64,000 nt of DNA, taken from the NCBI GenBank assembly GCA_051294375.1, contig CM119265.1, forward strand, positions 2,270,311-2,334,310, read 5' to 3'. Within the stretch, counting starts at the first letter, position 1; every line of letters starts with the position of its first letter. The stretch is from Paraspadella gotoi (lineage: Eukaryota; Chaetognatha). Below the pieces are notes generated by a model. It had not been told where the DNA came from and did not search any database. It saw only the letters and a list, made by a program, of their open reading frames with translations. Shown one piece after another: positions 11,931 to 22,760 of the stretch. A program made the position numbers and the translations under genes.

Positions 11931-12460
11931 CAATAGTGATTCCGTCTTTATTCTTTAAGTTTATTGGATATTCCTAAGAAAGACGGCTCCAGCTGATAGC
12001 AGTCACTATAGATATTGAGTTATTAATTTTAACAAATGAGCACTTAAACCTCGATAGGCGAGTTAAGTTATGAGCACTTATTTCATAACCGCAAAGATAG
12101 TGGACAGCGACGGAACAGAACCCATACCGACCCGACCACCAGACCGACGCGACAGACCATTACCGACCGACAGCGACCCGAACGAAGAAAAGTGACCTGA
12201 TAGCATTTCAGTTCTCCGCGAGTATTCGACGGAGAACATCCGACGAGATCGCAAATAAAATCTCAGCAGCTGGAAGCAAACTCCAAGGTCCCGAACTAAG
12301 GTCGACAAAGAACCGACACCGGAAAGCTTGACGCATTCCCGACAAGCCACCAGAAATGTCCAATCGCCAACTCTCGAAAGCCGACACGACTCTCGGCAAG
12401 CGAACGTACATCTCGAAATTCCGACCACGACATTCTCGATACCAGCCGAACGACATTTAA
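11930..12460 (-). mobile_element. Dispersed repeat, family R (copy 1)
   Basis: Read on the minus strand, it shares ordered blocks with 19345-20050 and 35320-35530: AATACTCGCGGAGAA, TCAGTCACTTTTCGG-like sequence, AGTGCTCATAAC..CTCGCCTAT, GCTCATTTGTTAAAA, AGTGACTGCT and AAAGAATAAAGACGGAAT. It has lost the GTCTGTCGGTCGG array seen in copy 2. No coding capacity is seen. Confidence 0.65.
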
Positions 12461-15000
12461 CGAAGCACGATCATACAAAAAAAAAGAAACAAATAACGAC
12501 AAAAGAAAAGCTCGCACATGAAAATCTCCGAAGCCGGACACCCGAAACAATCTCGAAGATACAACGAACAATACGACAAAACTTACTTGCCAAAGAGCGA
12601 ATGATCACTCTGAACCATGCAACCTAGCGCAGCAAGACTACGTACTGCATCTAAAATTTAAATAGATTACGCGAACCACGTAGGAACGCGCCACACGAGG
12701 GGAAAATAAGAGCAGTTTATAGTTCGGGACCTGGTCATAAGGACGGACACTCCACAGGCACTTGATATAGGGACAAACAAATAATAAACACGAAGATGCT
12801 GAATGATCATAGAGGCCGACATCGGAAGCCGGACATAAGATAAGTAGTATACGGAGTCAGAATGATCGTGTCTCCCGCACTCTGAAACCGCCGGACGGTC
12901 AAACCAAGATGCACGAGCCAATTTTCGTGCGGAATTGAAAACCAGATCGTGAGACCTTATGCCGGAACAACGAGCCAGATTTTCCGTGATGTTGTGTACG
13001 AAAGAAAAAAAGAGCACCGAAATCAAAAAATTAAGAAATAAAATGCATACTAATCATACTTTACAGCAGGCCGACACGCCTGTGCGGGAATAAACCCTCG
13101 TGAAGCACTTGAGAAACAGCCAGCATAATCCAGTAATCTTTTCCTAATCCAAGGGTTACGTCACTTATTTTATATGCGAACTCTCTTGATCTCTAGTAAA
13201 ATACATACACGACATTGTAAATAAAGTTAGGTTAATAGATTGGACAAAGGAAAGATGCTATGACAGGAATTGGAAATCTAATTGTAAATAGATAAGTGAA
13301 CTCAAATGAGGCAAAATGGGCGCAATTAAAATACTAATTGCTGTACAAAATAATGATTGACACATATTAAAATCTTGAGAATTAAAGTTATTCAATGCGT
13401 ACAGTTTTTAGACGGCATCCTTATATTTTAAGATCAGGTCTCCCATTGGGTGTTTATTAACAAGGGGATGTGAGGTTGCCGTAAACCCAAACCATATAGA
13501 ATGAAACAATAGAGATGTTTAAGATTATAAGATGGGTAATAAGATCTTTTAAGCTCGCCCGCCATGTCTCCAACATAAGGCGGTTTTAGAATAGGAAAAA
13601 GTATGGTATGTATGATTATTAAAATATCCGATAAAAGACTCTCCAGCGCAGAATTAGAACTAAAATAGAAAGAATAAAATATCAACAAACTACAAAATAT
13701 CTCCCCGCCGGGACCCACGGTACACCAAGCGCTGCCCACTAAACACACAGATGAGCGGCGTCTGGAGATGAAACTCAAACAACGCCCTCTCTACGCTTGC
13801 CTGCAGACTTAAGGACCGCGCTGTCCTTACGGCCTTTCGTCCGACCCCGGGCGGAGCACCTGCCTTCAGACAACTGGCGTAAGTGTTGACGGCTCTTCCA
13901 AAAAGCCGTCGAAACTCACGGAGCGCCTCCGGGATCTCTTCTTAGCGGTCTAATCTCTTGGAGCGCGGTGTAGCTGTCTAGGTAGGGTCAGGCGGTTAAG
14001 AGGCCGTTAGAGGGCTACGCGCTAGTAGTTCTAGTACCTGCACTCTACTGGCATTGCGTCTTGGGGCTAAAGTAATTAGTAAGGACTCCGTTGAGCTCTC
14101 TTTAGATACCGCTTTATTACAGATCGGCGATCTACTTTATTTGAGGGTCAGTTATGTTGCCTCTTCCTCTTGCTGTCTCTCGGCTATTCTGATCTTATAT
14201 TAGTCTAGAGATGAGAATCCATAAAGAAAAGAAATTCACTTTCGATCTCAAGTGATGCCAAGCTCTTTAATACTCTTTGCTATCTAACTAGTTAACCTAT
14301 CCGTCCTTTCCATAGCAAATCTTGCCTTCCTCTCAGATCTTTGCGCTCATGGTCTAGATCCGTCAGGGCAATTCGAAAATTCTAAAGCGGCCTTGTACCA
14401 ATAATTTTTACCTATTAGGTTTGAGACGAGCGACGAGATACGAGTGTCAAAATAGATGAAGAGCGAGAACGTTCGGTGCAATAAGAAGAGCGTCTTGCAA
14501 GCATTGATGCGGCCGCACACGGTTTACATAGTCAGAATGTCCGAAGGACATAGGGTGACGATAGGTGTGAAAGACGAGAGTAATATGCCATATTTTGAAT
14601 TGCGTCGCATAGAAAAGAACGAAAAGAGAGAGAGAGCAGGGATAGTATTTGTGCCGGTGACACGATTTTGCCGTCCAAGGGCTAATCGAACGAGGAAACA
14701 GCTTTTGAGGCACGATCAGGCGATTTGCAATACGACCATATTAATGCGGGCAAGTGTACAACAGTGAAAACAAATTTTGTTTAGAAAACGGTTGCTCAAC
14801 AAAAAAATGATTTTAACAAGAGAGTAAACTACTAAATAATTCTGTTCTAGATGTATGATTTATTTAGTGAAGAGAAAAGTGAAATAGATATTATTTAAGT
14901 GATCGAGATAGATTTATAGGTTAAAGATAAGTGAACATAGTAGCGTAAATTGAAATTAAACTACATATAATATGAGCCGAGCGTGTATATAAAACAATTG
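12460..15000. other. No recognisable gene
   Basis: Open frames of 90-120 codons exist (12667-13026 minus, 13434-13778 minus, 14456-14767 plus), but none has a recognised motif, a good splice context or repeat-free support. Probably ancient transposon debris. Confidence 0.4.
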
Positions 15001-16620
15001 GGGAGCACTGAAACTCGGAGCACACTCACATGGTGAGTCTTGCTTCAGGATCTGAGTAATACAAAGGGAGGAGGGAAGCAAAGGTTTCACGGAAGCCCCA
15101 AGAACTTGGCCTCGAGCGACACTGTGGCACCCAGCCCGGGGCCTGTGCCCCCCAATAACAGTACCGCATGCGACGCGCCACAGTTCAATCTCACCCCCCG
15201 CACACAGCAAGCCCAGCTCACGGCCCCCCCCCTGCCCGCCGCCACCAAGGCACCCTTCGCTGCTTGAACCGCGACCCCAACCCCAATGACACCGACCACC
15301 CACACCCAAAATGACATGGGGCCCCCCTCCCGCCCGACCTCCCCCCCGCCCCCCCCCACGAAACTCAGGCAGACCCTCCCACCCACAGCGCCACACGTGG
15401 GAGATAAAGACGAAGACAGCGCACTCAAAGAACGTGGGTCACCTTGTCCTCCCTACCACCAGGGATTCACTCTGATCTTTTTCGAGATCCCTTCTTAAAG
15501 CAGCCAAGGTGCTTGCGCCCAAAGCACGGGAGATCCTCCAAAACAGATTCCAAAGTGCCTCCGACAACGCGTGCTCTCCTAATACGCATCAAACGGTCGC
15601 ACAGCAAGAGTGTGTGTGTTGCTGTGATATCCGAAGACACCATCCAAAACAGACCCGAAAAGCACATACCAAGGCCAGCCGCTTCCAATCTATGGGCAAA
15701 AAAACAAGGCACCCTCGCTAGAAAGCAGACCCGCGAACAAGGACAACCCAACCCAACTTGCACAAGCAAGCCATACTCCCCCCCCCCGAATCTGCCGGCC
15801 GAGAGAAGGAAAAGTCTCCCTCCATCACGATCCCCGCGTTCTCCCACAACCCATATTCAACCACTATCGCGCACAATACTAAAGAGAGGCGAACTATCTG
15901 TCGGCGCAGTTTGCAGAAACAACGAGCACAACAAACTATAGGAGACATCTGGTTCAGAAGAAGAACTTATCGTTTGCTATGCGTCCTATACCAAAAATGG
16001 TTCTCAAGAAGCATGGATTAGGAGCAATTACATCAAGGCACTCGAACCCTCTTTGAACAGTCGATGGTGACGAGGCACGATTACGAACTCCCTTTCCAAG
16101 CTTGATTCGCTCTATCCAATACTGTGGTGAAAGCACCCAACGCACTCAGGCCGCACGGTGATTCCCTCGTCCTTGCATACAACGGCGTTCAGGCGGAGGC
16201 CTCTCACAGGCAATGGACGTCGATGGCCCTCAACGAGCTTGAGCAAGTTTGGCTGCGATCTTCTGTGCTGACGCGTCGCCCAAACGACAGCTACAAAAGC
16301 GAGGGAGAGGAGTCTGTATCACTGTCCCCCAACAGGCCTACGACACAGGACAATCTCCACCCTCACCGTCAGGTGAAGAGGAGGGCCTTCGGCAGGTCTA
16401 TCATTGTCAGAGAGATATCTCGAGTGCACTTAGGCATTTTCCCGGATTCATTACCTAGATCCAGCCTTGTCCCATTCCACCACAAGTATCTTCTAAGCCT
16501 ATGACCCCAGCGCCAATGACCCCAGCCGGAACTACATCAGCAACCTGAGGATTAACCCGTCCAACATTTGCCACCGGCGCTGCGGGGGGCGGCAGCGCTC
16601 CCCCCTGCTCATTTGAGCCT
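15000..16620 (+). mobile_element. GC-rich probable transposon remnant
   Basis: This block is markedly more GC- and C-rich than its surroundings and carries overlapping plus-strand frames of 100-165 codons (15444-15941, 15758-16021, 16124-16504) that hand over frame to frame, as expected of a frameshifted old coding region. I found no reverse transcriptase, endonuclease or zinc-knuckle motif, so the class is undetermined. Confidence 0.35.
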
Positions 16621-17190
16621 TCTTTATGTTTTTACCTTACTATTCTACCTTTATTCGTATTAATTCATCCTCAATATCCCTCCCCCGTCATCACGACTCA
16701 TATATTCTTTCTCATTTCATTTTCTCTTTACTAACACTGAGTCACTCAGAACTTAAGACATTAATTTTATGATTACTTTTGTTAAATATTTAGTTTTTCT
16801 AAAAATTTCCACTGTGGGTGTACATGCCCTAACTATATTGATCCCTGTGTCTCTCTTCATCATCTCTCTCTCTCTCTCTTAATCATCATACTCTCTCTCT
16901 ACATCTTTATATCTTTTCACAAATTTACACTTCAAAAAATATGCATTTACTCTCTCTCCATACAACCTACATATTTACCTGTCCATCACATTTGACCAAA
17001 CTTATCCTTGACTCATTTTGTTGATACCTCTCTCTTCTTCTTTTCTCTCTCTCTCTCTTAAACTTAATTTTAAAATTTTATTCGGTTTCTATTGAATTCA
17101 CACTTGCTGGAATGAAGATCGCAAAAACCTAAGACGTCGAAACATTTACCCATTCAATATATATAACACATTGCTATACATATAACGAAT
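16620..17190. other. Pyrimidine-rich region; possible element 3-prime end
   Basis: Short CT arrays (16863-16905, 17043-17060) are scattered here. The segment at about 17110-17145 (GAATGAAGATCGC ... GACGTCGAAAC) resembles the GAAGA...CGAAACGT motif common near the 3-prime ends of some Penelope-like elements and LINEs; this is resemblance only. Confidence 0.3.
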
Positions 17191-17225
17191 TTTTCTTTTC
17201 CATCCCTTCGCTCTAAAACCTATAT

Positions 17226-17525
17226 TTGCTCATTTACAAATATAAAATCAAAATTTTTTCTACAATTCCCCAACGGACCAAAGTAGGCCAACAGGTTGAC
17301 TGGGCCGGCTGGGCCGCATCCGTCAAACCATGCCCCTTCCTATGGCGAAAGAAGGGGGAGCAAACTTCGACAAAAGCCATCCCAGACTCAAAATCACCAC
17401 ACAAATCGGATTTCTGCTCTATAACCGCTCGCACACATTCAGCCTTCACTCCGTCTCGACGTCCGAATCTTCGCAATCATTATAAGAATCCTCCATTGGG
17501 GTACGAAAATCTTCTAATCCCGGCT
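17226..17525. other. No recognisable gene
   Basis: Two overlapping open frames, plus 17226-17531 and minus 17234-17476, of ordinary composition. Neither shows a recognised motif or flanking splice signals. Confidence 0.35.
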
Positions 17526-18657
17526 CTCTAGCTGTGAAATTATTTTTTAAAAATGTCCGTCTGAGCTATTCGCCGACCAACGCAGGGAGCACAACTCTAC
17601 TACCTTCATACAGCGCTCTGAGCCGGACTTGGAAGTCGCTTTTATCTCCCTTAATACTTCTTTTATCTGCTCTTCTCCTGCTTCCTCTCTCGTCGGTCAT
17701 TCTAAGGAATTCGTTAATCATGGGTACTTATGAGAATGAATGACTTGGTCCTCACAGGCTAAACTATCTATCTTCCCTCCGTGACTCGTCTCTACTCTTA
17801 CTCATACCTTATCATCCCTCTCTCTATCTACTCTCATACTCTTACTAAATATCTATTTGGCTCTCTCTTTGTCCGTTAACTCGTTCTTCCTCCCGCACTT
17901 TCCTCTTCTCTCATCCTCTTCATCTCTGCTCCTTATCACTCTCCTACTGCTTCCCGTCTTCTCTCTCTCTCATACGTCATCTACTATATCTCTCTTTGAA
18001 AACAGCTACTGTAGTACAATTAACTGTTTGAAATATAATACGGACGTGTTTTAAAAATCGTAATCGTAAATCGGTTTATTAAAATGAACTGTCACAAAGC
18101 CTTCTCACTCATTTCAATATCAATATCTCTCTCCAATCTCGCGATTCATTTGTCATTTCAATATTTTTTTACAGCTTTTTTTCCGTTCTACTTTTGCTTG
18201 CTTCGACTCTCTTTCCTGTCTCTCTGTTATTTCTCGTCTTCTCTAAGCTCTCTCTCTCTACTCTACACTTCTTTTTCTCTCTACATACTGCACTGTCTTC
18301 TTCTCTTCATACCTCCTCTCTGTCTGCATCATCTTTATCTTACTTTTTTAANNNNNNNNNNNNNNNNNNNNNNNNNAGCGAGATGAGAGAGATATTGATA
18401 TTGAAAATAGTAGAAGTGCTTGTGACCAGTTATTTATAAACCGATTAGATTAGATTTTTAAACACGGTCGTATTATTTCAAACAGTTAATTGTACTAAGT
18501 AGCTGTTTTCAAAGAGAGAGAGAGTAGATGACGAGAGAGAAGAGATGAGAGACGGGAGAGAGAGAAGAGAGGTGTATAAGGAGGCCGAGAGGATCGAAGC
18601 GAGGATGAGAGAGAGGAAAGTGCTTGGGGAGGAAGGAAACGAGTTGAAACTTGAAGG

Positions 18658-18696
<39 letters not shown>

Positions 18697-18860
18697 GAGA
18701 AGTTTAGCCTGGAGGCAATGATTCTTCAAAGACCAGAATTTAAATGACGGACGAAGAGAAGAGAAGAAAAGAAAAGAAAAGAAAAAGATTCGAGCCCTCA
18801 GGCTGTTGAAATATTTGTCCCGATGCTCAGCGGACATTTTAAAAATAATTTCACAGCTAA
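17525..18860. repeat. Large inverted repeat around a 25-N gap
   Basis: The left arm (about 17525-18145) matches the reverse complement of the right arm (about 18377-18858): GCTGTGAAATTATTTTT..AAAATGTCCG at 17532 recurs at 18858 reversed, and the AACAGCTAC..TTAACTGTTTGAAATA and TCAATATCAATATCTCTC blocks recur at 18520-18390 reversed. The arms differ by indels and by an A/G-rich stretch at 18540-18690 opposite a T/C-rich one. Either a palindrome or a fold-back joined during scaffolding. Confidence 0.8.
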
Positions 18861-18989
18861 AACTGATTAGAAATTGCAAAAATTGACCGCTAGAGTTTGC
18901 TGAGATCTCTGATTCGATTCCCTTTTCCCAGGTCGCCCCATTTCTGTTCCTTTTTCCTGGAATTTAATTTTGATTTTATATTTAATACA

Positions 18990-19240
18990 AATATATTTTT
19001 AAATTTAAAAACCAAATCTCTAATTCTTAACCATAATCTTAAACTAATACTAGACCTTAACCTAACCTAACCTAACCCCAACCCCAACCCTTAATCTTTA
19101 TCCTTAATTTTTAACCCTAACCTTTTATCTTAAACCCGAGTCCATAACCCTTAATCCTTAACCCTTTTCATTCTAATCCCCAACCTTAATCAAAAACCTA
19201 ATCCCTGACTTAAACCCTAACCCTAACTTTCAATCTAATC
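18990..19240. repeat. Degenerate telomere-like (CCTAA/CCCTAA)n tract
   Basis: Contains a short perfect run CCTAACCTAACCTAACCCC at about 19058-19080 inside 250 bases of drifting CCYTAA-type units. The sequence just before it (about 18960) resembles that before the similar tract at 27.1 kb, so the tract may travel with a repeat. Confidence 0.7.
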
Positions 19241-19344
19241 TTTAATTATTTTCCATTATTTTCCATTTTCCATTTTCCATTATTTTCCAATTTCCTTCAT
19301 TTTCCTTTTCAATTTTCTCTTTCGGTTTTACTGTAAATATTATG

Positions 19345-20050
19345 ACGACGGAGACTGGATTGTCGGCTGTCGGTGTCGGGATCCGGCGTCGGCTGGAGGT
19401 GCCGCGTTCTAGCATCAAGTTCCGGCGTCGGCTTGCGCCGTCGGGGGGCGATGCCGGATTTTATTGTCGGCTTCCGATGTCGGTTTCCAGCATCTAATTT
19501 TCTTATCAGATTCTGGAGTTGGCTTTTGACATCAGCTTACTGCTTCGGCTTCTAGTGTCGGTCTTTCAATTTTAGATGCAAGTGTCATCTGCTGCTGTTG
19601 GCGGCCAGTTTCATCCTCTGGCAGAGATGTCGTGTCGGCTTCGAGATGTCGTGTCGGCTTCGAGATGTCGTGTCGGCTTCGAGATGTCGTGTCGGCTTCG
19701 AGATGTCGTGTTGGCTTTGAGAGTTAGCGATTGGCAATTTCTGTGGCTGCGGGCGTCAGCTTCCGGTGTCGGCTGTTGCGACCGGAGTTGGCTTCCAGCG
19801 CGAATTTTAGTTGCGCCGCGAATACTCGCGGAGAAAATCTATCAGTCACTTTTCGGTCGGTCTGTCGGTCGGTATGTCTGTCCGTCGGTCTGTCGGTCGG
19901 TATGTCTGTCCGTCGGTCTGTCCCACTTGCGTTAAAAGTGCTCATAACTCGCCTATAGTTAGTTGCTCATTTGTTAAAAACTCAAATCTAAGTGACTGCT
20001 CGCGCCGCCTTCAGGAAATCCTAAAACTATAAAGAATAAAAGACGGAATT
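19345..20050 (+). mobile_element. Dispersed repeat, family R (copy 2)
   Basis: Longest copy of the family also found at 11930-12460 and 35320-35530. It carries a five-copy 19-bp tandem repeat (19624-19718, GAGATGTCGTGTCGGCTTC) and an imperfect GTCTGTCGGTCGGTAT array at 19853-19925. The TCGG-rich open frames over it are repeat shadows. It ends about 220 bases downstream of the TMEM106-like stop codon. Confidence 0.7.
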
Positions 20051-20270
20051 CCTATTGCAGACTTCGAGCGCATGTGTTTCATACTTGTGTAGTCACGTGA
20101 CCACTAGGGCGGATAATATGCGTATATATTTGACATGAATACAAAGACATAGATACAATTAAATATACTAGAGTAAAGATAAAACGTTTGTCGTTTTGAA
20201 TCCGCGTTTTTCATTTTCACGCTCTTTCCACCACAGCACACAGCATGAAAAGAATTTGCCGCAATGTCTA

Positions 20271-20418
20271 TCATTGCTCCAGTTGCGGTTGCTGCAAATC
20301 TTCTCGCAGATACTCTTTCTTTACTTTCTGCTGCTCGTGCTGCTCTTCTCGTCGTTGCTGTCCTCTCTTCGGCTGCGCTCCTTGCAGCTGCTGCGGCGTA
20401 GTAGGCGTCGTCGTCGTT

Positions 20419-20456
<38 letters not shown>

Positions 20457-20530
20457 GTTTCCTTCGCCGCAATCGACTCTTTGAAAAGACTCGTAGAAAG
20501 AAGAAAATTTTGTGCCGAGAATCTTGACAG
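20271..20530 (-). CDS. TMEM106-like exon 6 (VDC motif, extended tail, stop)
   Basis: Residues 307-391 and TGA (20273-20271), after acceptor CATCTTCAG. Encodes FYESFQRVDCGEGNA, then 16 threonines from an (ACG)n array, then a Gln/Glu/Lys-rich tail ending LQQPQLEQ. Other frames of the same array give poly-Asp or poly-Arg and are not used. Confidence 0.9.
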
Positions 20531-20568
20531 CTGAAGATGGACGAAGATGCTATTTATCATCATCATCT

Positions 20569-20634
<66 letters not shown>

Positions 20635-20636
20635 CC

Positions 20637-20667
<31 letters not shown>

Positions 20668-22722
20668 CCAGCGGTGACTTGAAATCGAATGAGGACTGCG
20701 TGAACCGTCGGCCTCGCGTCGTTGCAGAGTTTCACGAACTGTTGCCCCGATTCTCCCGTGAGATTCACTTGAATGGAAGCGAAGACGCTGGTGGAGTCGC
20801 TTCTCATGGGGACGCCGCTCACTGAATGGGGATTGATTGATTGGGTGACTGATTTATTGGTTGATTGATTGATCGGATGTCTGGTTGGTTGATTGATTTA
20901 TTTAACGATGAGCTGATTGATTATTCTCATTGAATTGCTTTGCGTTGACCGATTAATTATTTTATTGGCTGCTTGAGTGATTACTAGATTGATTGATTGA
21001 TTGACAGATTTAATTATTGATTGATTAATATATTTATTGTAAATTGATTGAATGATTGATTGATTCATTGATTAATTAATTATTTGTTAACTGATTGACT
21101 GAATGATTAATTGAATGATTGATTGATGGTTCCAATGATTCATTTATTAATTGACTGAGTATTTGATTGATTCAATAAAATAAATTGATTAATTAATTTT
21201 AAATATAAATGATTCAGTTACACCCATTCAACCCCTCATTCATTCATTCCTTCGTTCATTAATTAATTAATTAATTCATTCATTCATTCACCAGAAGAGT
21301 TGGCGGCCGACGAGAGAAGTTTCCCGTGAAAAGCCTGAACTTCGAGTCTCGTCATTTCGATCGAGTAGAAATTCGGGTTACAGATTTTCCAATGATTCGT
21401 CAGCCAGAGACGCACCATGTTTTCTGGGAAGAATTTATCAATAAAAATAAAATCAATTAATCGATGACAAATTTCAATTTTCTTTGTTTTTTTTTTCCAC
21501 GCTCAAACGTCCCTGGGTTAAAAAAAAAACAAGGATGTCTTGCAAGGAGCCATAGGCGTAATAAGGATATTCTACCTCGTCCTCTTGCAAAGGATTATTT
21601 GGCCATGTGTTTGTTTTGCCATGTGTTTGGCCATGTGTTTGGCCATGTCTTTGTTTTGTGGTCATCTTCAGGGTTTTTTCATGGCCGTGAATTTCTTCGG
21701 CTGATCACGAAATTCCGACACCAATCGAAGAACAAGTTCCACATTTCCCACATTGGGTAGAACGGAGATGATCAGTTTCATTCTCTCTTTTTTTAGGCGG
21801 ATCTGCTTACAGCAGATTCCGGCTCTATAATTCACTTTGTCGGTCCGTCGGTTCCCCCCCCCAATCTTGTTGGGCATTCACTTATATCATATCCGAACTC
21901 TTTGATTCCGATTCTCTCTTTGATCGAATTATGATAAATTATGCAAAAAAAAAAATGATGTCCGTCCGTCTATCTGACTGTCTGTCTGTCTGTCCGTCCG
22001 TCTGTCCCACCTTAGCAAAAAACACCCAATTCCTCGTGATTTGATGGATGGAATCGTCCGAGTGGAAATGAGTTAAAATGAAAAAAAATATATATATATT
22101 TCACTATTTGAACGCCAAAGTGGAAAACGATTTTGATACAAATAAAAAAAATTAATGAGCTGCTGACCGCTAATGATCGTGGGCAGATCCGTCATTGTTT
22201 GCTCAAACTTGTTCTCTACTCAAGAAAATCGAGACCAAAGGATCAATTTCTATACAAAACGGAGAAATGAGGCGATGATCACGACGATGGACCACAGTGA
22301 TGACCACAGCGATGAGCACATCTTTGGCCACGATGGACCACAGCGATCACCACAGTGATGAACACGACTTTTACCAACAAATAACCAAGATGATGACCAC
22401 GGCTATGATCACATAAATGATCACATAAATGATCACATAAATGACCTCTCACGTCAACTGGGCGATGATCGAGATGAAGAACAATGTGATGATGACGAAG
22501 ACAATGACGATCACGATGATAGCGGTGATAGCGGCTCACAATGGCTCACGACGACGACGACGACGACGACGATGATTTAAGGTTACGAGTTTCTGGGAAC
22601 TCTGGCGATTGAGACGTAAAAGTCGATGACCATTAAGAGGATAATGGTCATCGCTAGAAAGAGGTCGAGACCAACGCCGCCGCCGCCGCCGCCGCCGCCG
22701 CCAGCCTCAGCCGCCACCACCC

Positions 22723-22760
<38 letters not shown>

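Noticed and set aside
15000-16620. A cellular gene in the GC-rich block
   Set aside because: Frames shift repeatedly, no domain is recognised and the base composition differs from the two confirmed genes.
20104-20472. A 122-codon minus-strand frame with poly-Asp
   Set aside because: It is the wrong frame of the last TMEM106-like exon and its 3-prime flank; the true frame reads poly-Thr after VDCGEGNA.
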